Source: Cymbomonas tetramitiformis | Lineage: Eukaryota; Chlorophyta; Pyramimonadophyceae; Pyramimonadales; Pyramimonadaceae | Direction of reading: 5' to 3' | Assembly (NCBI GenBank): GCA_001247695.2 | Contig: LGRX02033436.1 | Span: 19,031 to 83,030, forward strand | DNA: 64,000 nt | Shown: piece after piece, positions 22,202-32,970 of the stretch | Layout of the letters: every line of letters begins with the position of its first letter | Numbering within the stretch: the stretch's first letter is position 1 | Program-made: the position numbers and the translations under genes | The notes under the pieces: model-generated | Told to the model about the DNA's origin: nothing | What the model saw: only the letters and a program-made list of their open reading frames with translations | The model's database searches: none

Positions 22202-23587
22202 GCATGACTACTTGGAACCGTTGCTTCCTTTTTAACTTTTCATTTGCTAGGCATAGGGTGATCATGAGGTGGTCATAGGGTGGGCGTAGGGTGGGCATAG
22301 GCATGGAAACAATACGATGTGTTCCATAGGGCGGTCCGCCCAATGACATCCCTATGGAAGGTGTTCAATACCTTCCATACCATGAACGTAGGGTGGACAT
22401 AGGGTGGACATACGTTAGGAATGCTGTATTCTGGTTCCATAGGGATGCCCACCCTATACAACCTATGGGAAAATAACTTGAATTTTCCATAGGGATATTG
22501 GGTTGATATTCTATGAACGGTCGAGGTGTTAACCCTATAATAGTGGCGTCCGTAGGGCTGGAAATAATTACACAGGGATGGAAAAACCCTATGTAAAACC
22601 TATGGGAACGCATTTCCATTGGCTTTCCATAGGGCAAAAACCTTTCCATAGGGCACTTTTAAATCCCCTATCTCAAAATCGTATGGAATGGCTCTGGAAA
22701 ATTTGCCACAGGCCCCAATGGAAATCGTTTCCACAGGGTGATCATAGGTTGGCTCACCCCATTTTCGGGATTCCATAGGTAATTTATAGGGATGGAATCA
22801 AAAAAATGAAAAATAGGGCAGGGTAAAACAGGCCCTTTTTGGACTCTACAACAGCAACACGCCGCACTTGGAAAATGCCTATGGAAAATGCAGAATTACA
22901 CTGTTAAGGAATGCCACAGAGATCATCCCTATGATAGTGGCGTCCATACCTGTGGAATGGCCTGGAAACAGGTTAAAAAACATCACCAATGTACCCTATG
23001 GAAAATCCGGAGCCTGTGGAAAAAGTGGTGTGCCCTATGGGAAATCCAGAGCCTATCCCTATGGAAACCCCTATGGAAGACCCCCTACCGCCGCCAAAAA
23101 CCCCCCAAATAAAATGAGCCTGTTCGATCACCCCCAAGAAAACAAACCATTTGTTCACTGACGAGGGGGGCAAAAAAACAAAATTGCGGCCTGTATGCGC
23201 AATTTTGGCTATTAGAGATTTTATTTCTGGAACTTCAAAAAAAATCGGGAAGAACCTGATTTCAAACGAAAATCGAATCGCATTGGGTCCGACAGCGACG
23301 ACGCGCGCAGATTCCACGCATGACATCGAATTATGAATTCTCAACGGCAATCTCAGACTGGATATGCCATACGTTGACCACAGGGATGGAAATCGTAATA
23401 CAGGTATGCCCAGGCCGGGACATCCTAATGGAAATCGTGCCACGACGGCGATCGATGGGAGTGTGCAAATAATCGCATGGAAAACCGTACGGAAAGCTAA
23501 TTAGACCCATAAAACCCCAGGAAAAACCCCAGGTCCCAGCACACGCAGTTGTTTCCCAGTCACCTTCGTTAGTTCTTTACAATCAAA
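22202..23587. promoter_or_regulatory. Divergent intergenic region of element B
   Basis: About 1.4 kb separates the transposase start (minus) from the accessory gene start (plus, 23588), so both promoters should be here. CCATAGGG/CCTATGGAA words are frequent from 22250 to 23070 and thin out toward 23588. No TATA box could be assigned. Confidence 0.5.
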
Positions 23588-25396
23588 ATGGCAAAAACAG
23601 CAGCCGCAGAATATGCCAAGAAGAAAGTTGAGAAGACCAAGAAAAGGAAGCCTCCCACACTCTACGACGAAGCCCGCACGAAAAGGGGCAAGAAGTGCCA
23701 GCAAGCGCGGGCCATCGCACAGGCCCAGGAGGGGAAGAAGGCCAAAGCCGCAGGCAAAAAACTAGTGAAGGAATGCTTCGGTTCGGACTCTTCGGATTCC
23801 GAAGAAGAGGAGGAGGATGACGAGGAGGAGGAGGAGGAGGAGGAGGCCGCTAAGGCGGGACCAGCAGACCAACCGTTGGACTTCGTAAAGTTGATGGAAA
23901 ACCCGCAGCAGATGGCAGCGATCTTTGCAATGATGCAAAAGGCACAGCAAGGTGTGAAGATCGAGGCGGATCCAGTGGCTAGGCGGCCGTCGGGGGCGAC
24001 GGACGATGAGGTTTCTTTGATGCAGGCGGACGCCCGGACCCTCATAAGCGAATGGGAGGAAGCCAAAAAACTCCCGGTGGGAGCGTGCAAAGAGGACCTT
24101 GGGAAAAAGTTCGTGAAGCTGAAACGAGAAATCGGCAAACAACATATCCCCCCCTGCACTGACAAGCAAGTTCACACGTACCTGGTTGCTCACCTGAGCT
24201 ATCGCAAGGCCCGCCGCGGAGGAACCGGCCGGTTCAAAATGAATAAGGGTGGGGACATCCGCATATATGGCGGACCGCTCAACGGTCTCACTGTGGAAAA
24301 CTTCACAGGTCAATCTGTACCCAATGCAGATATCGTCAAGAAGCTCAACAAGTTCACAGACCCTGCAGCGCGGAAGGGCAAGGAGTGGACTACATTGGAG
24401 GAGCTCGTCGGCGGAACAATCGTGTGGCCAGAAGTGGATGAGGAAGATCAGGAGGATGAGGATGGGAAGGGGAAGGAGAAGGCTGCTGAGGAGGCTCCTA
24501 AGGGGGGAGAGGAGTTCGAAGGTGAAGCTGTCGAGGTACGTAAGCTCTTTGCCTGTGAGGTACACCTATGCTCACCCTGTATTATAGGCAAACTGTAGGT
24601 ACGGAAGGTATTTTTGCTTTCACCCCCTACTGTCTGTGGGACAGTGCCTGTACTACAGGCATACTATAAGTATGGAAGCTTTCAGCACTTGAATGGTATA
24701 CTTATGCTTACCCTGTATTATAGGTAGACTATAGGTATGGAAACTTGGGAACTGACTTTATTTTGCTGGGTGTGTGCGCGCACTTGCTCGCAGGCCTCAC
24801 GTGACTTCGAGCTGCACTGTCCAGTGGGTCTCTTCGCCAAAACCCAACAGAGCAGCGAGAAGCTTGAGGAGAAGGAGACCGCCAACTTCGAGCAACGCTC
24901 AAAGTTCGAGTTGGCGGTGGGGGTGGTGGAAGCACTACCGGGCACCCTTTCCCAAACATTCACGGACCCCCCCATGAAGGTTCCCGATGGCGTTTACGAG
25001 ATCTGCCTACTCGGGAACCGTATGCCGACAAAGGCGGACGGCGGGAGCCCGGCTATCAAGTCGTTTATTATGACGTCTTTGTTAAAGCTTCACGTCAAGA
25101 AGGATAGCGCGGTGAATGCGGCGGACTTCGCACACACGGAGGAATCGGTGGGGAAACCCAAGTCCGTCCTCTGGGTGGAGGGTCGCCACCTCCGACACAG
25201 CCACAAGGCGTCGGAGGTGGTGGCCCTCAAACAAAAGAAGATAAAGGAAGCTGCTTTAAAGGTACGTTAAAGGTTATTTTTTAAGCTTTGGAAAACCAAC
25301 CAACATGACTTACATTTGCTCCATGGTTTTCCACAGGCGAATGATAAGAAGGATGAGGAAGAAGAAGGCCAGGCTACGCAGGCGGAGTCGGAATGA
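23588..25396 (+). CDS. Element B accessory protein, three exons, 491 aa
   Basis: Exons 23588-24535, 24794-25261 and 25337-25396 (TGA) join in phase 0 with canonical sites (GAG|GTACGT, CGCAG|GCC, AAG|GTACGT, CACAG|GCG). The N-terminus is strongly basic (YAKKKVEKTKKRKPP), then an acidic run of about 20 E/D residues, then a central part (DDEVSLMQADARTLI, LGKKFVKLKREIGK, TDKQVHTYLVAHLSYRK, DIRIYGGPLNGL) and a second globular part (DGVYEICLLGNRM, KSFIMTSLLKLHVKK) before an acidic tail. I recognise no named domain. By position it corresponds to the second gene of CACTA elements, whose product in maize binds subterminal repeats. It is the obvious candidate to bind the CCATAGGG words, an inference only. 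Intron 1 contains CTATGCTCACCCTG, again the element's vocabulary. Confidence 0.72.
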
Positions 25397-26788
25397 ACAA
25401 TGGTGAAATAGACTGTTTATGTTGTGAAATAGACTGGAAAAAGAGGTTTATGATGTGAAATAGACTGGAAACAATAGAACAAACGTTATTACGTATTGTG
25501 TATTAAGTTGATGACCAGCATTTCATACGTATAGTATCCCTGTATTATCCTTGTACTATACCTGTGGAAATAGTATTAGCATTCCATACGTACAGTATCC
25601 CTATACTGCCCCACTACTGTGCCTATGGAAAGTAAATATTAATTAAGTTCCATACGTATAGCATCCCGATATTATCCCTGTATCGTGCCTATGGAAACCA
25701 TATATATCTACTGGTTCCATACCTATACTATGCCTATAGTAAATAGTTTCCATACGGATAACATACGTAGGGAAAGATGTTTTCCATACCTATAATATAC
25801 GGTTTTCATACGCATGGTATCCCTGGGGGAAAAGCTTTCCGTAGGTATAGTACACCTGCGGAAAATGCTCTCCATAAGTATAATAACCGTATGGAATATG
25901 AAATCCATAGGGCGGGTCACCCTACGGAAAGAGTTTCCATAGGTATACTCCTGATGCTGTTAACGGAATCATACGTATAATATCCGTATGGAATACCTTT
26001 CCGTAAGTATACAGCACGTATGGAATTGTGTTTCCATAGGTATAGCCATCCTATGGAACAATCTTTCCCAAAGGTGAGCCACCCAGTGGAAAACCTTTCC
26101 ATAAGTATGTCGGCCGTATGGAAACCTATTTCCCAAGGGACGCTAAGTGTATGGGCCCGTCTTCCGTACGCATAATGTCCGTATGGAAAGATCTTTCCCA
26201 GGGGATACCATACCTGTGGAAAATGTTCCATAGGTATATCGACCGTATGGAAGATTGCTTCCCAAGGGATACTACGCCTATGGAGTTCGCTTCCATAGGT
26301 ACACCGTCCGCATGGAAACAAGTTTCCCAAGGGGTACCATGCCTGGGGAAAAGATTTCCATAGGTATGACCTATTAGGTTCCATAGGGCCAGCATAGGGA
26401 TGGAACAGATCCGTGTGTTTTTCCACAGGGTTTTCCATACGACTTTCCATAGGAAGGCTATAGGGATGACATAGGTGCGGAAAGCGCTTGATATTCCAGG
26501 ACTTTCCATTGGGTTTCCATAGGGTTTTCCATACGATATTTTCCATACGATTCCTTCCATCCCTATGGAAAACGTTCCATAGGTATGGACGCCACAATCA
26601 TCCCTATGGAATGCCTTGGAAAACCCTATGGAAAGCACAATCACCCTATGGAATGCCCTGGAAAATAATGAAAACCTTCCCAAGGGTGAGTATAGGGATG
26701 GAAACTCAAAATTTTTGTTTTCGAGATAACCTCCAGTATCCATTTTCCCTTTTCCATAGGGCTTTTCCATAGGGTTTTCACCTGTTTC
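25397..26788. repeat. Right subterminal array of CCATA-type words
   Basis: TTCCATACGTATAG, TTCCATAGGTATA and CCGTATGGAAA-type words repeat in both orientations every 20-40 bases to the right terminal repeat. Variants are more diverged (CATACGTATAGTATCC) than in the left arm. Long ORFs here are repeat by-products. Confidence 0.8.
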
Positions 26789-26831
26789 CATGCCTATGGA
26801 AAGCTTTCCCAAGGGTTGCAGATCTGTAGGG
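26789..26831 (-). repeat. Element B right terminal inverted repeat
   Basis: 43 bp, exact reverse complement of 14038-14080. The target duplication GCT follows at 26832-26834. Confidence 0.95.
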
Positions 26832-27025
26832 GCTGGTTGCTGCTGTGATACGTCATGACGCCCTGCAGCAAAGCCATATCATCCACTGATCATTCCGTGC
26901 AAAGCAAAAAACCAGCAGAGATGGTCTGTGCGGGTGTTGTTCTTGTGCAACAGGCGGAGAAGGCAGAGATGGAAAACAATAATCAGGCACTACTGTACTT
27001 CGTATCAAGTAAATGGAAAGCTTAC

Positions 27026-28065
27026 CGCTAGCAACTGCTTTGTCAAATCTCGAGAATATCCTTCGTTCTGCTTTGATTTCTCTATTTGGATGGCGTACTG
27101 TTCCTTCATCAGTAGGACGGACGAGGCCTGCATCTGCTCCTTGACGGAGTTCCTTGGTTATCACGGTCTCCATCGTCTGTTGGCGGCGAGCCATCTCACA
27201 GAGGTGCTGCTAAGCTGAGAGACTTCTGTCGGAGATAGATGTCGGCATGATGCTTCAAGTGCGTTTCCTCCATGTCCTTTCGTCTGGCCAAAAACGCCGT
27301 GCTGAGCTCCTTGTCCTCCTCATATTTCGTTCGGCTCGATCTTTGCGTAAGGCCTGCTCCTGAATGCTCGCTTGCTCCCGCTCCTCCTGGAAGGCCAAGT
27401 TCTTGCCCTTGTCCAATTTCGACTCATCCAGAGCCTCAGTATTGAGGCGCTCGTTTTCACTGGAAAGGCCCCGCACCTCAAACTCCGACAAGTCCCGTGC
27501 GGCGTGTCAACGCCGCGAGTTCCTTCTTGTCAACATTAGTCTATCTACTAGCGGTTTCTGTCCTCGGCATTGCGCACGTTTTCGGACGTCAGCCGAAGCT
27601 CCGCCAGCTGCGCCATGAAGTCTTCCATCGATTATCTTCTCCTGTTATCATATATGCACACATCCCTGTCAACTGTTGTTTTGTCACAACCAAATCAACA
27701 ATAACAAGCAAAACCATCAAATGTGCGGTACGTACCGACACCTATATTTTTCCATTATTGGCAAACCTTTTCTGCGATGGCTCGTCCTCATCTCCTGACT
27801 GGTTTTCTTCGTCCAAGTCCACGTAGTCCAGCCCTCCGCCACCTCATCCAGTGTCCGAGTCCTTGAAGTCTTCGCTTTCCGACCCAGCGGAATCCGGATC
27901 AGAGTTCCTAAGTTCCTCGCCAACCGCACGCTCTTTCACCATCATCGCAGTTCTTCTCACTGTCTGTAAGTTGCGGCCTTTGGTCCGTGCGTAGTGAAGT
28001 CCGTTTCCTCTTGTTTGCAGTCTCCGCCGGTTTGTTTTAAGAGGGTGTATTTGAGTATTCGGATG
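27026..28065 (-). pseudogene. Degenerate coiled-coil protein gene, proximal part
   Basis: The minus strand contains coding-like blocks in shifting frames: an acidic block (VGEELRNSDPDSAG, then GGLDYVDLDEENQSG in another frame), MEDFMAQLAELRLTSENV, ELAALTR, SEFEVRGLSSENERLN with QEEREQASIQEQALRK, EEDKELSTAFLARRKDMEE, and VKEQMQASSVLLMKEQYA ending at donor GCG|GTAAGC (27026). The heptad-like, K/E/Q-rich pattern indicates long coiled coils. At least three frame changes have no plausible intron between them, so the gene looks decayed, though the sequence could contain local errors. The next exon lies beyond element B near 13.99 kb. The family is unrecognised. Confidence 0.45.
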
Positions 28066-28069
28066 TCGG

Positions 28070-28723
28070 AATTGCAGATGTTGACATGCTAAATTCCAAC
28101 TATAGATATGCAATTCCCAATGCACTTGGAGGTCAGCGTTTAAGTTTATCTCGGTTTATGGAGTCATCACGGGAAAGTTGTGCAAGCTCCCGGAACCCGA
28201 ATATGGGTGTCAACGCCCATTCTGAAAGTGGATTTCATTCTGAATTCCTCGCCAAAGTTTCTGATCGCCAACTTTGCTCACAGTCCGCCCCCAATCCGCA
28301 ATATCCTAATATCCACATTTGTGCCTAATCTAATTCCAATGTACGGAGTGCCTCCGATGCAATCGCAAATAACAATGCAGATATCAATATTGACATCAAC
28401 AAACAATGCTATGTACCAATATGGCATAATTTACCTCACCATTGATGAAATGCAATGTAACGATACCGTCATAGAACCGATACCGTCACTTTCAAATAGT
28501 ATTCCTAACTCTGTCCGAAAACAAGGCAACGGCATTATTGCATATGCTGCATTAAGATGTTAGCTGAAAAATATCACAGGTTTCCTTGATCAAAGTAAAT
28601 GGGAATCCCTATACACCAGTATTTTGATATCGCCGTCAAGTGCCAGCGCAGATAATATTGGAGGTTATGCACCACCAAACTCGGTATAAATTTGCCCACC
28701 GGAGCTATTGCCCTGCGCAAGTC
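28070..28723. other. Spacer between the coiled-coil gene and the Aven-like gene
   Basis: AT-rich. The ORF at 28180-28563 (+) shows no domain. No repeats. Confidence 0.4.
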
Positions 28724-31700
28724 TCATCCTAGCATTTGGTCAAGCCAATCGTCTAAAGACTCACTTTTCCCTTCGTCCTTGCTCTTCACAGGTGACATGG
28801 TGGCTCCCCCATCTGTACACTCATTGACAAATCCAGCTCCATATTAGACTTTGATTCGCATATCCTGTCGGCGGCATGCATGCGGACACACAAGCTTTTT
28901 GGATTAACGTATGGGCCTCGCATATAGGCTGGCAAGAGAGGGACAGGCAGCCCACCTGAAACAGCTGGCGCACACTTATGCCCAACCTCAAGCTTCACTG
29001 CATCGGTCGAGGAAGGAAGGGGGGTCATTACGGCGGTGTCCAGACCCAACAGCGCATCCAGTTCTGCATCCATTCCACCCCCAGCTGTAGGCCTGGTCCC
29101 TGCTGGAGGTGCCGTCACGCCCACAGGCGCTCCCGAGGGTGCTGTGATACTTGGCTTACCATTGGCTCTCCCACTTTGTGTTTGCACCTTCTCACTAGCT
29201 CCTGTCTCCGTGTCACCTCGCTGAGGTATGCTCGGAGTGTGAGCTGCGCCTGCATCGAGCAGCGCATCCAGCTCGGCGTCACATCCATCGGCGGAAGGGT
29301 CTTCTATCCTCTCATGCGGGTCACAGGTGGCAGCTGCAGGCCCAGCAACAGTTTCCCCTGAAGCTTCCGCCTGCACGGCTTCCTCCACAGCAGCCGTGCG
29401 GGAGAGCTCTGTATTCTCCGTCTTTTCGCAGCCAGCCTGTGACAACGGTGAGGTGTTTGCACGGGTTGCGTGATCGGAGATGGAGGGTGAGGGCAGGCGT
29501 ATATCGGACTGGTTGCCGACAATCAACTCCTCCAAGTCGCACTGTTGCTTGCTCCCGAAATCCGTCGCAAGAAGTAAGTAGTCCGACTTGACCTCACGCA
29601 TGCCTGAGAGTGATGGGTGTCACTAGGGCAACGGAAACTGGAAAAAACCGTGGGCGGAAGAAATCAGCCAGCCATACAGGTTGGCCATTAAGGTGTCCCG
29701 AGGGTATGGCAAAATTAGAAAGAGAGGTGACAACGACTAAAAAAGTACGGCCTACCATCTGGCAAAACAATGCTAATCTACCATTTACAACAGAAAGATC
29801 GCAGTGTTGCCGAATACGCTCCTTTGCTATGTGGTGCCTACATCGTGTGGCGCATCTCATATCCTCTGCTGCTTCACTTGCAGGGCTGACAAAGACTTTG
29901 CTATGGGCAGGGTGGCCCCCCTTAACCCTAAAAGGACGCCCGTCACCACCATCCTCACCCTTCAAGGACGCTGGTGTGCAGGGATGCTCGCTGCAGACAT
30001 CTATGGTCCGCAGGGATGCTTACGGACATCTTCAGCTGATTCAAAGAGGCAATATAGCTGCAGCGAGCTCTTACCTGCAAGGCACTTTCGGTACCCCCTC
30101 GTAGCTCAACAGGCACGAGCTCCATCTCGAGGCCAAGCAACTGCGCCCGCGGGTCAAAGCCCTCAGGGGCATGGGCAGTAGCTAAATACGCGACATACAA
30201 GAGAAGGAGAGAGACCCCAACACCGAACGGATATCAAAGTGAAAGAGGGGGAGTGGGAGAGGGCACCGACCAAATCATTCCGCAGCATGCACGGGAGGGG
30301 GAAATCGACAACTCCTTACAGAGATGTGCCAGCTCAGCATCCTGAAAGGTGGACTATACTGGGAGTATGCCACCAGCATGAACGTGGCCAGAAGCGCCGG
30401 ATACGGGAGGCCATGCTTTACAACGTACCACCAGCGTCCACGTGGCCAACACGGCCCTATCTGCATACGGCTTTATAACCAAGGCCATGCTTTACAACGT
30501 ACCACCAGCGTCCACGTGGCCAACACGGCCCTATCTGCATACGGCTTTGTGACCAAGGCCATGCTTTATAACGTACCACCAGCGTCCACGTGGCCAACAC
30601 GGCCCTATCTGCATACGGCTTTGTGACCAAGGCCATGCTTTATAACGTACCAACAGCGTCCACGTGGCTCGGCCAAGCTCTACTTCGGTTTCTACAACCA
30701 GCGGGGACATGAAGTGGAGCAATCATCCCTATAACCCTATTAGTTTGGCGTGCTGAACTAGGGTTTTGAGAGGTGCCGCCTCTCCACGGTAAAAGGAATG
30801 TCTTGTGTCTGCACCAATGTTCACATGCAGTCACTTATTCTTGAGTCTTTGACGCCCAGTATGGTAGCCACCAGAAAGAGGGATTTCTGCAGCACTCCAC
30901 TGGGTCCCTACACGGAGGAGTAAAGGTTTCAGCGAACAAGTTGGTACATATATCCGGATGCCGCAGATTTCCGTGGACATCGAGACCCCCGATGCTGCAC
31001 TGCGCCACCTGAGCGGGCGTGCGTTTGCTATGTCCGTCCTCTAAAACCAATCCCATGTGTGTGTGCGAGCATGTGTGTACGCTAGCAAACCGTGACGTGT
31101 AGCATTGCCTTGGATAAGGGCCACACTGAGGGGCAGAATACCTCGTGTAGTGGCAGTGCTTCCAGGCTCTTCGCAAGAGAAGCCACGTCGAATGCGAGTG
31201 GATTGCTCTGAAAGACGACCCGAGGGTAAGAAAGAGATTATCTAGATCAATGGGAGATGCAAGACCAAACGCCCATCAGCAGAGCTCGCAAAGAAGTCGG
31301 AAGGTATTAACGTGGTCCTATATACAAAACCTGCAATGGGGATGCCCGCGAACAGCTGGCTCGACGAATTGCCACCAGGAACTTCACAAACAAGCGAGCA
31401 CACAATTCCTGGGAATTCCCACCAGATGCGCGAAGAAGAAACGGGACGTGGGGTCTGTTCATAAAAATGAAGAGGAGCGCGGAGCTACCCAGAACAAAGA
31501 GAGCGAGCGTGCCCATGCCTGATCAGCAGCGCGCTGCGCGGAGAGGAACTCAGCGGCAACCGCCTCCTCGCTTTCGAAAGCGGATCGTCGAGGGAAGCGA
31601 CCGGTAGCCTGCATCGCTGTGAGGTAGAGAGAGCGCACGTTACAGCCCGGCCATAACGGCAGCTGCAGCGAAACGGAAAAGGAGGCGGAGGAAAAATATG

Positions 31701-32419
31701 CATCGCGGCCTACTGGTGCAGGGACGTCAGCCTCGATCAACGGACAATTCAAATAATGCAAGCTTGATACTTCCGCCCTACACTTTCTGAATCACCACCG
31801 AACCTTTTCCGTTCCACTTGCAGGTAACTCTCAAGTACGCGCGGCGTAAGAGCTTCACTTGTTGAGTCGAGGTCAGAAAACCGAAGGGCGCACCGGCCTC
31901 CTTAAGAAGCTCTTCTAAATCTCCTCCGTTGGACTGCCGCACAGGCATCCCTGGCGGAAGATCCTCATTATCTTCGTCCTGGCCGTAGGAAAACGCTCAG
32001 CTCAAAAACTGTTGTGATCGGGGGCCAAGACCTAAGAAGCTAAGAATCAATTAGGAACGCGATTAGCGTGTCGATCTATCTCAGAGCGCACCCTCAGAAA
32101 AAACAAACTGCGAACGGTCTTCTTATGCTTATACGATAACGTCTTAGGCAAACTTGAGTACAATTATGCAGCAACGAATGGTATCTCGAAAGTGGATGGA
32201 ATATGGGGTAGCAACTGAGAGTGATAGCAGCCAGAGCATTACCTGTTCGTAGCGAAAGTTGTTGCTTTCCAGTTCCGAGCTGCCTGCGTGCCGACGGGGT
32301 TTTCCGGCACCTGAACCCCGACCCGGTTGACTTCCTTTATTGGCGCCCCCCCGCCCAGCCTGTTTCCTTTGGTGAGACCGCCACTGAGAGCGCGCGATAT
32401 CCTTTGAAGAGCTTTCCAT
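28724..32419 (-). CDS. AVEN: Aven-like cell-death/translation regulator
   Basis: Mapped exons (minus): 32419-32243, 31978 to about 31800, 31207-31142, 30140-30075, about 29603-28956, 28812-28724 (TGA). The N-terminus is an RG/G-rich basic region (AGRGGANKG, GRGSGAGKPRR) followed by ESNNFRYEQ, the Aven-type SN-x-RYE motif. Next come GGDLEELLKEAGAPFGFL, then FDVASLAKSLEALPLHE joined in phase to LLGLEMELVPVELRGG, matching the conserved LxxALxxLPLHxRL core of Aven. The C-terminal half is acidic with two AELDALL motifs. The end, ESLDDWLDQMLG, matches the conserved Aven C-terminus (LxDWLDxM). Aven family proteins are RGG-rich, cytoplasmic, and linked in animals to Apaf-1/Bcl-xL binding and translation of G-quadruplex mRNAs. 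Exons between 31800-31207 and 30075-29603 are unresolved. Confidence 0.75.
30409..30668. repeat. 74-bp tandem repeat, 3.5 copies, in an Aven-like intron
   Basis: GGCCATGCTTTACAACGTACC starts at 30409, 30483, 30557 and 30631 with exact 74-bp spacing. Each unit contains GTCCACGTGGCC, a CACGTG palindrome, and GGCTTTATAACC or GGCTTTGTGACC. Later copies have TTTATAAC in place of TTTACAAC. Confidence 0.93.
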
Positions 32420-32906
32420 GCTGAAAAAGCCCAATCCAGTTCAAAGTTCTCACTCTGTCGAAAGAACAGCCGTGAAGGCAAGTCCTTCTGAACGTACTAT
32501 TACTATCCTGAGGGATGACAGCACTTCGAGAATCTTTTTAAGCCTACCGCACGCTCTGTCCCGTCGCTGCCTTTTGCTTTCCAAAACTATACAGCTTGGT
32601 AACTCCAGTTCAAATTGTGGACATGAAACGAGAAACCCCTCACCTGCTGGTCTTACGTTTGGGTTTTCGGTTTACCGATTACAGTCGAGTGACACTGGTG
32701 TGCAACGTTTGCAATGTACAATGTCATGACACGAGCGTTGGTGACATGACATGACACTCTCGTCTGTACGCGTCAAGCTCAAGCGAGGGTGTCACACTAG
32801 TCACACACACAGAAGGAGAAGGCACAAGAGAACACGAGCGGAAGGGGCAACATCCCGGGTTGTGCATTCGCCGACAACCTCATCATCAGTGACCCTACTC
32901 TTGTCC
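32420..32906. promoter_or_regulatory. Upstream region of the Aven-like gene
   Basis: Should contain the promoter; no TATA box assigned. Scattered TGACATGACATGACA tracts near 32740. Confidence 0.35.
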
Positions 32907-32970
32907 CCAGAGCTTATGGACGAAAATAGACATTTAGGGTTTGTAACTCTGTGGGGTCCATAAGCTCTGG
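32907..32970. repeat. Small hairpin element 1
   Basis: 15-bp perfect stem CCAGAGCTTATGGAC (32907-32921) and its complement (32956-32970). The loop holds TTAGGGTTTGTAACT, whose complement AGTTACAAACCCTAA recurs in the hairpin at 44492-44567. Confidence 0.85.

Larger units (their letters stand above)
14038..26831 (-). mobile_element. Element B: complete CACTA-type DNA transposon, 12.8 kb
   Basis: The ends are 43-bp perfect terminal inverted repeats starting CCCTACAGATCTGCAACCC (14038-14080 and, inverted, 26789-26831). The flanks carry a 3-bp target duplication GCT (14035-14037 and 26832-26834); CACTA elements make 2-3 bp duplications. Inside are a tnp2-type transposase gene (minus) and a divergent accessory gene (plus), the two-gene layout of many CACTA elements. 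Non-coding parts are built from CCATAGGG/CCTATGG words: TTCCATAGG-type in the subterminal arms, CATAGGGTGGG-type tandem in the introns. A 1.73 kb palindromic element interrupts the transposase. Orientation is given by the transposase. Confidence 0.9.

Noticed and set aside
25917..26812. 226-228 codon ORFs on the minus strand
   Set aside because: Made of CCATA-type words in the right arm of element B; no domain.
32934..32948. Telomere-like TTAGGGTTT
   Set aside because: Single copy inside a small hairpin, not an array.
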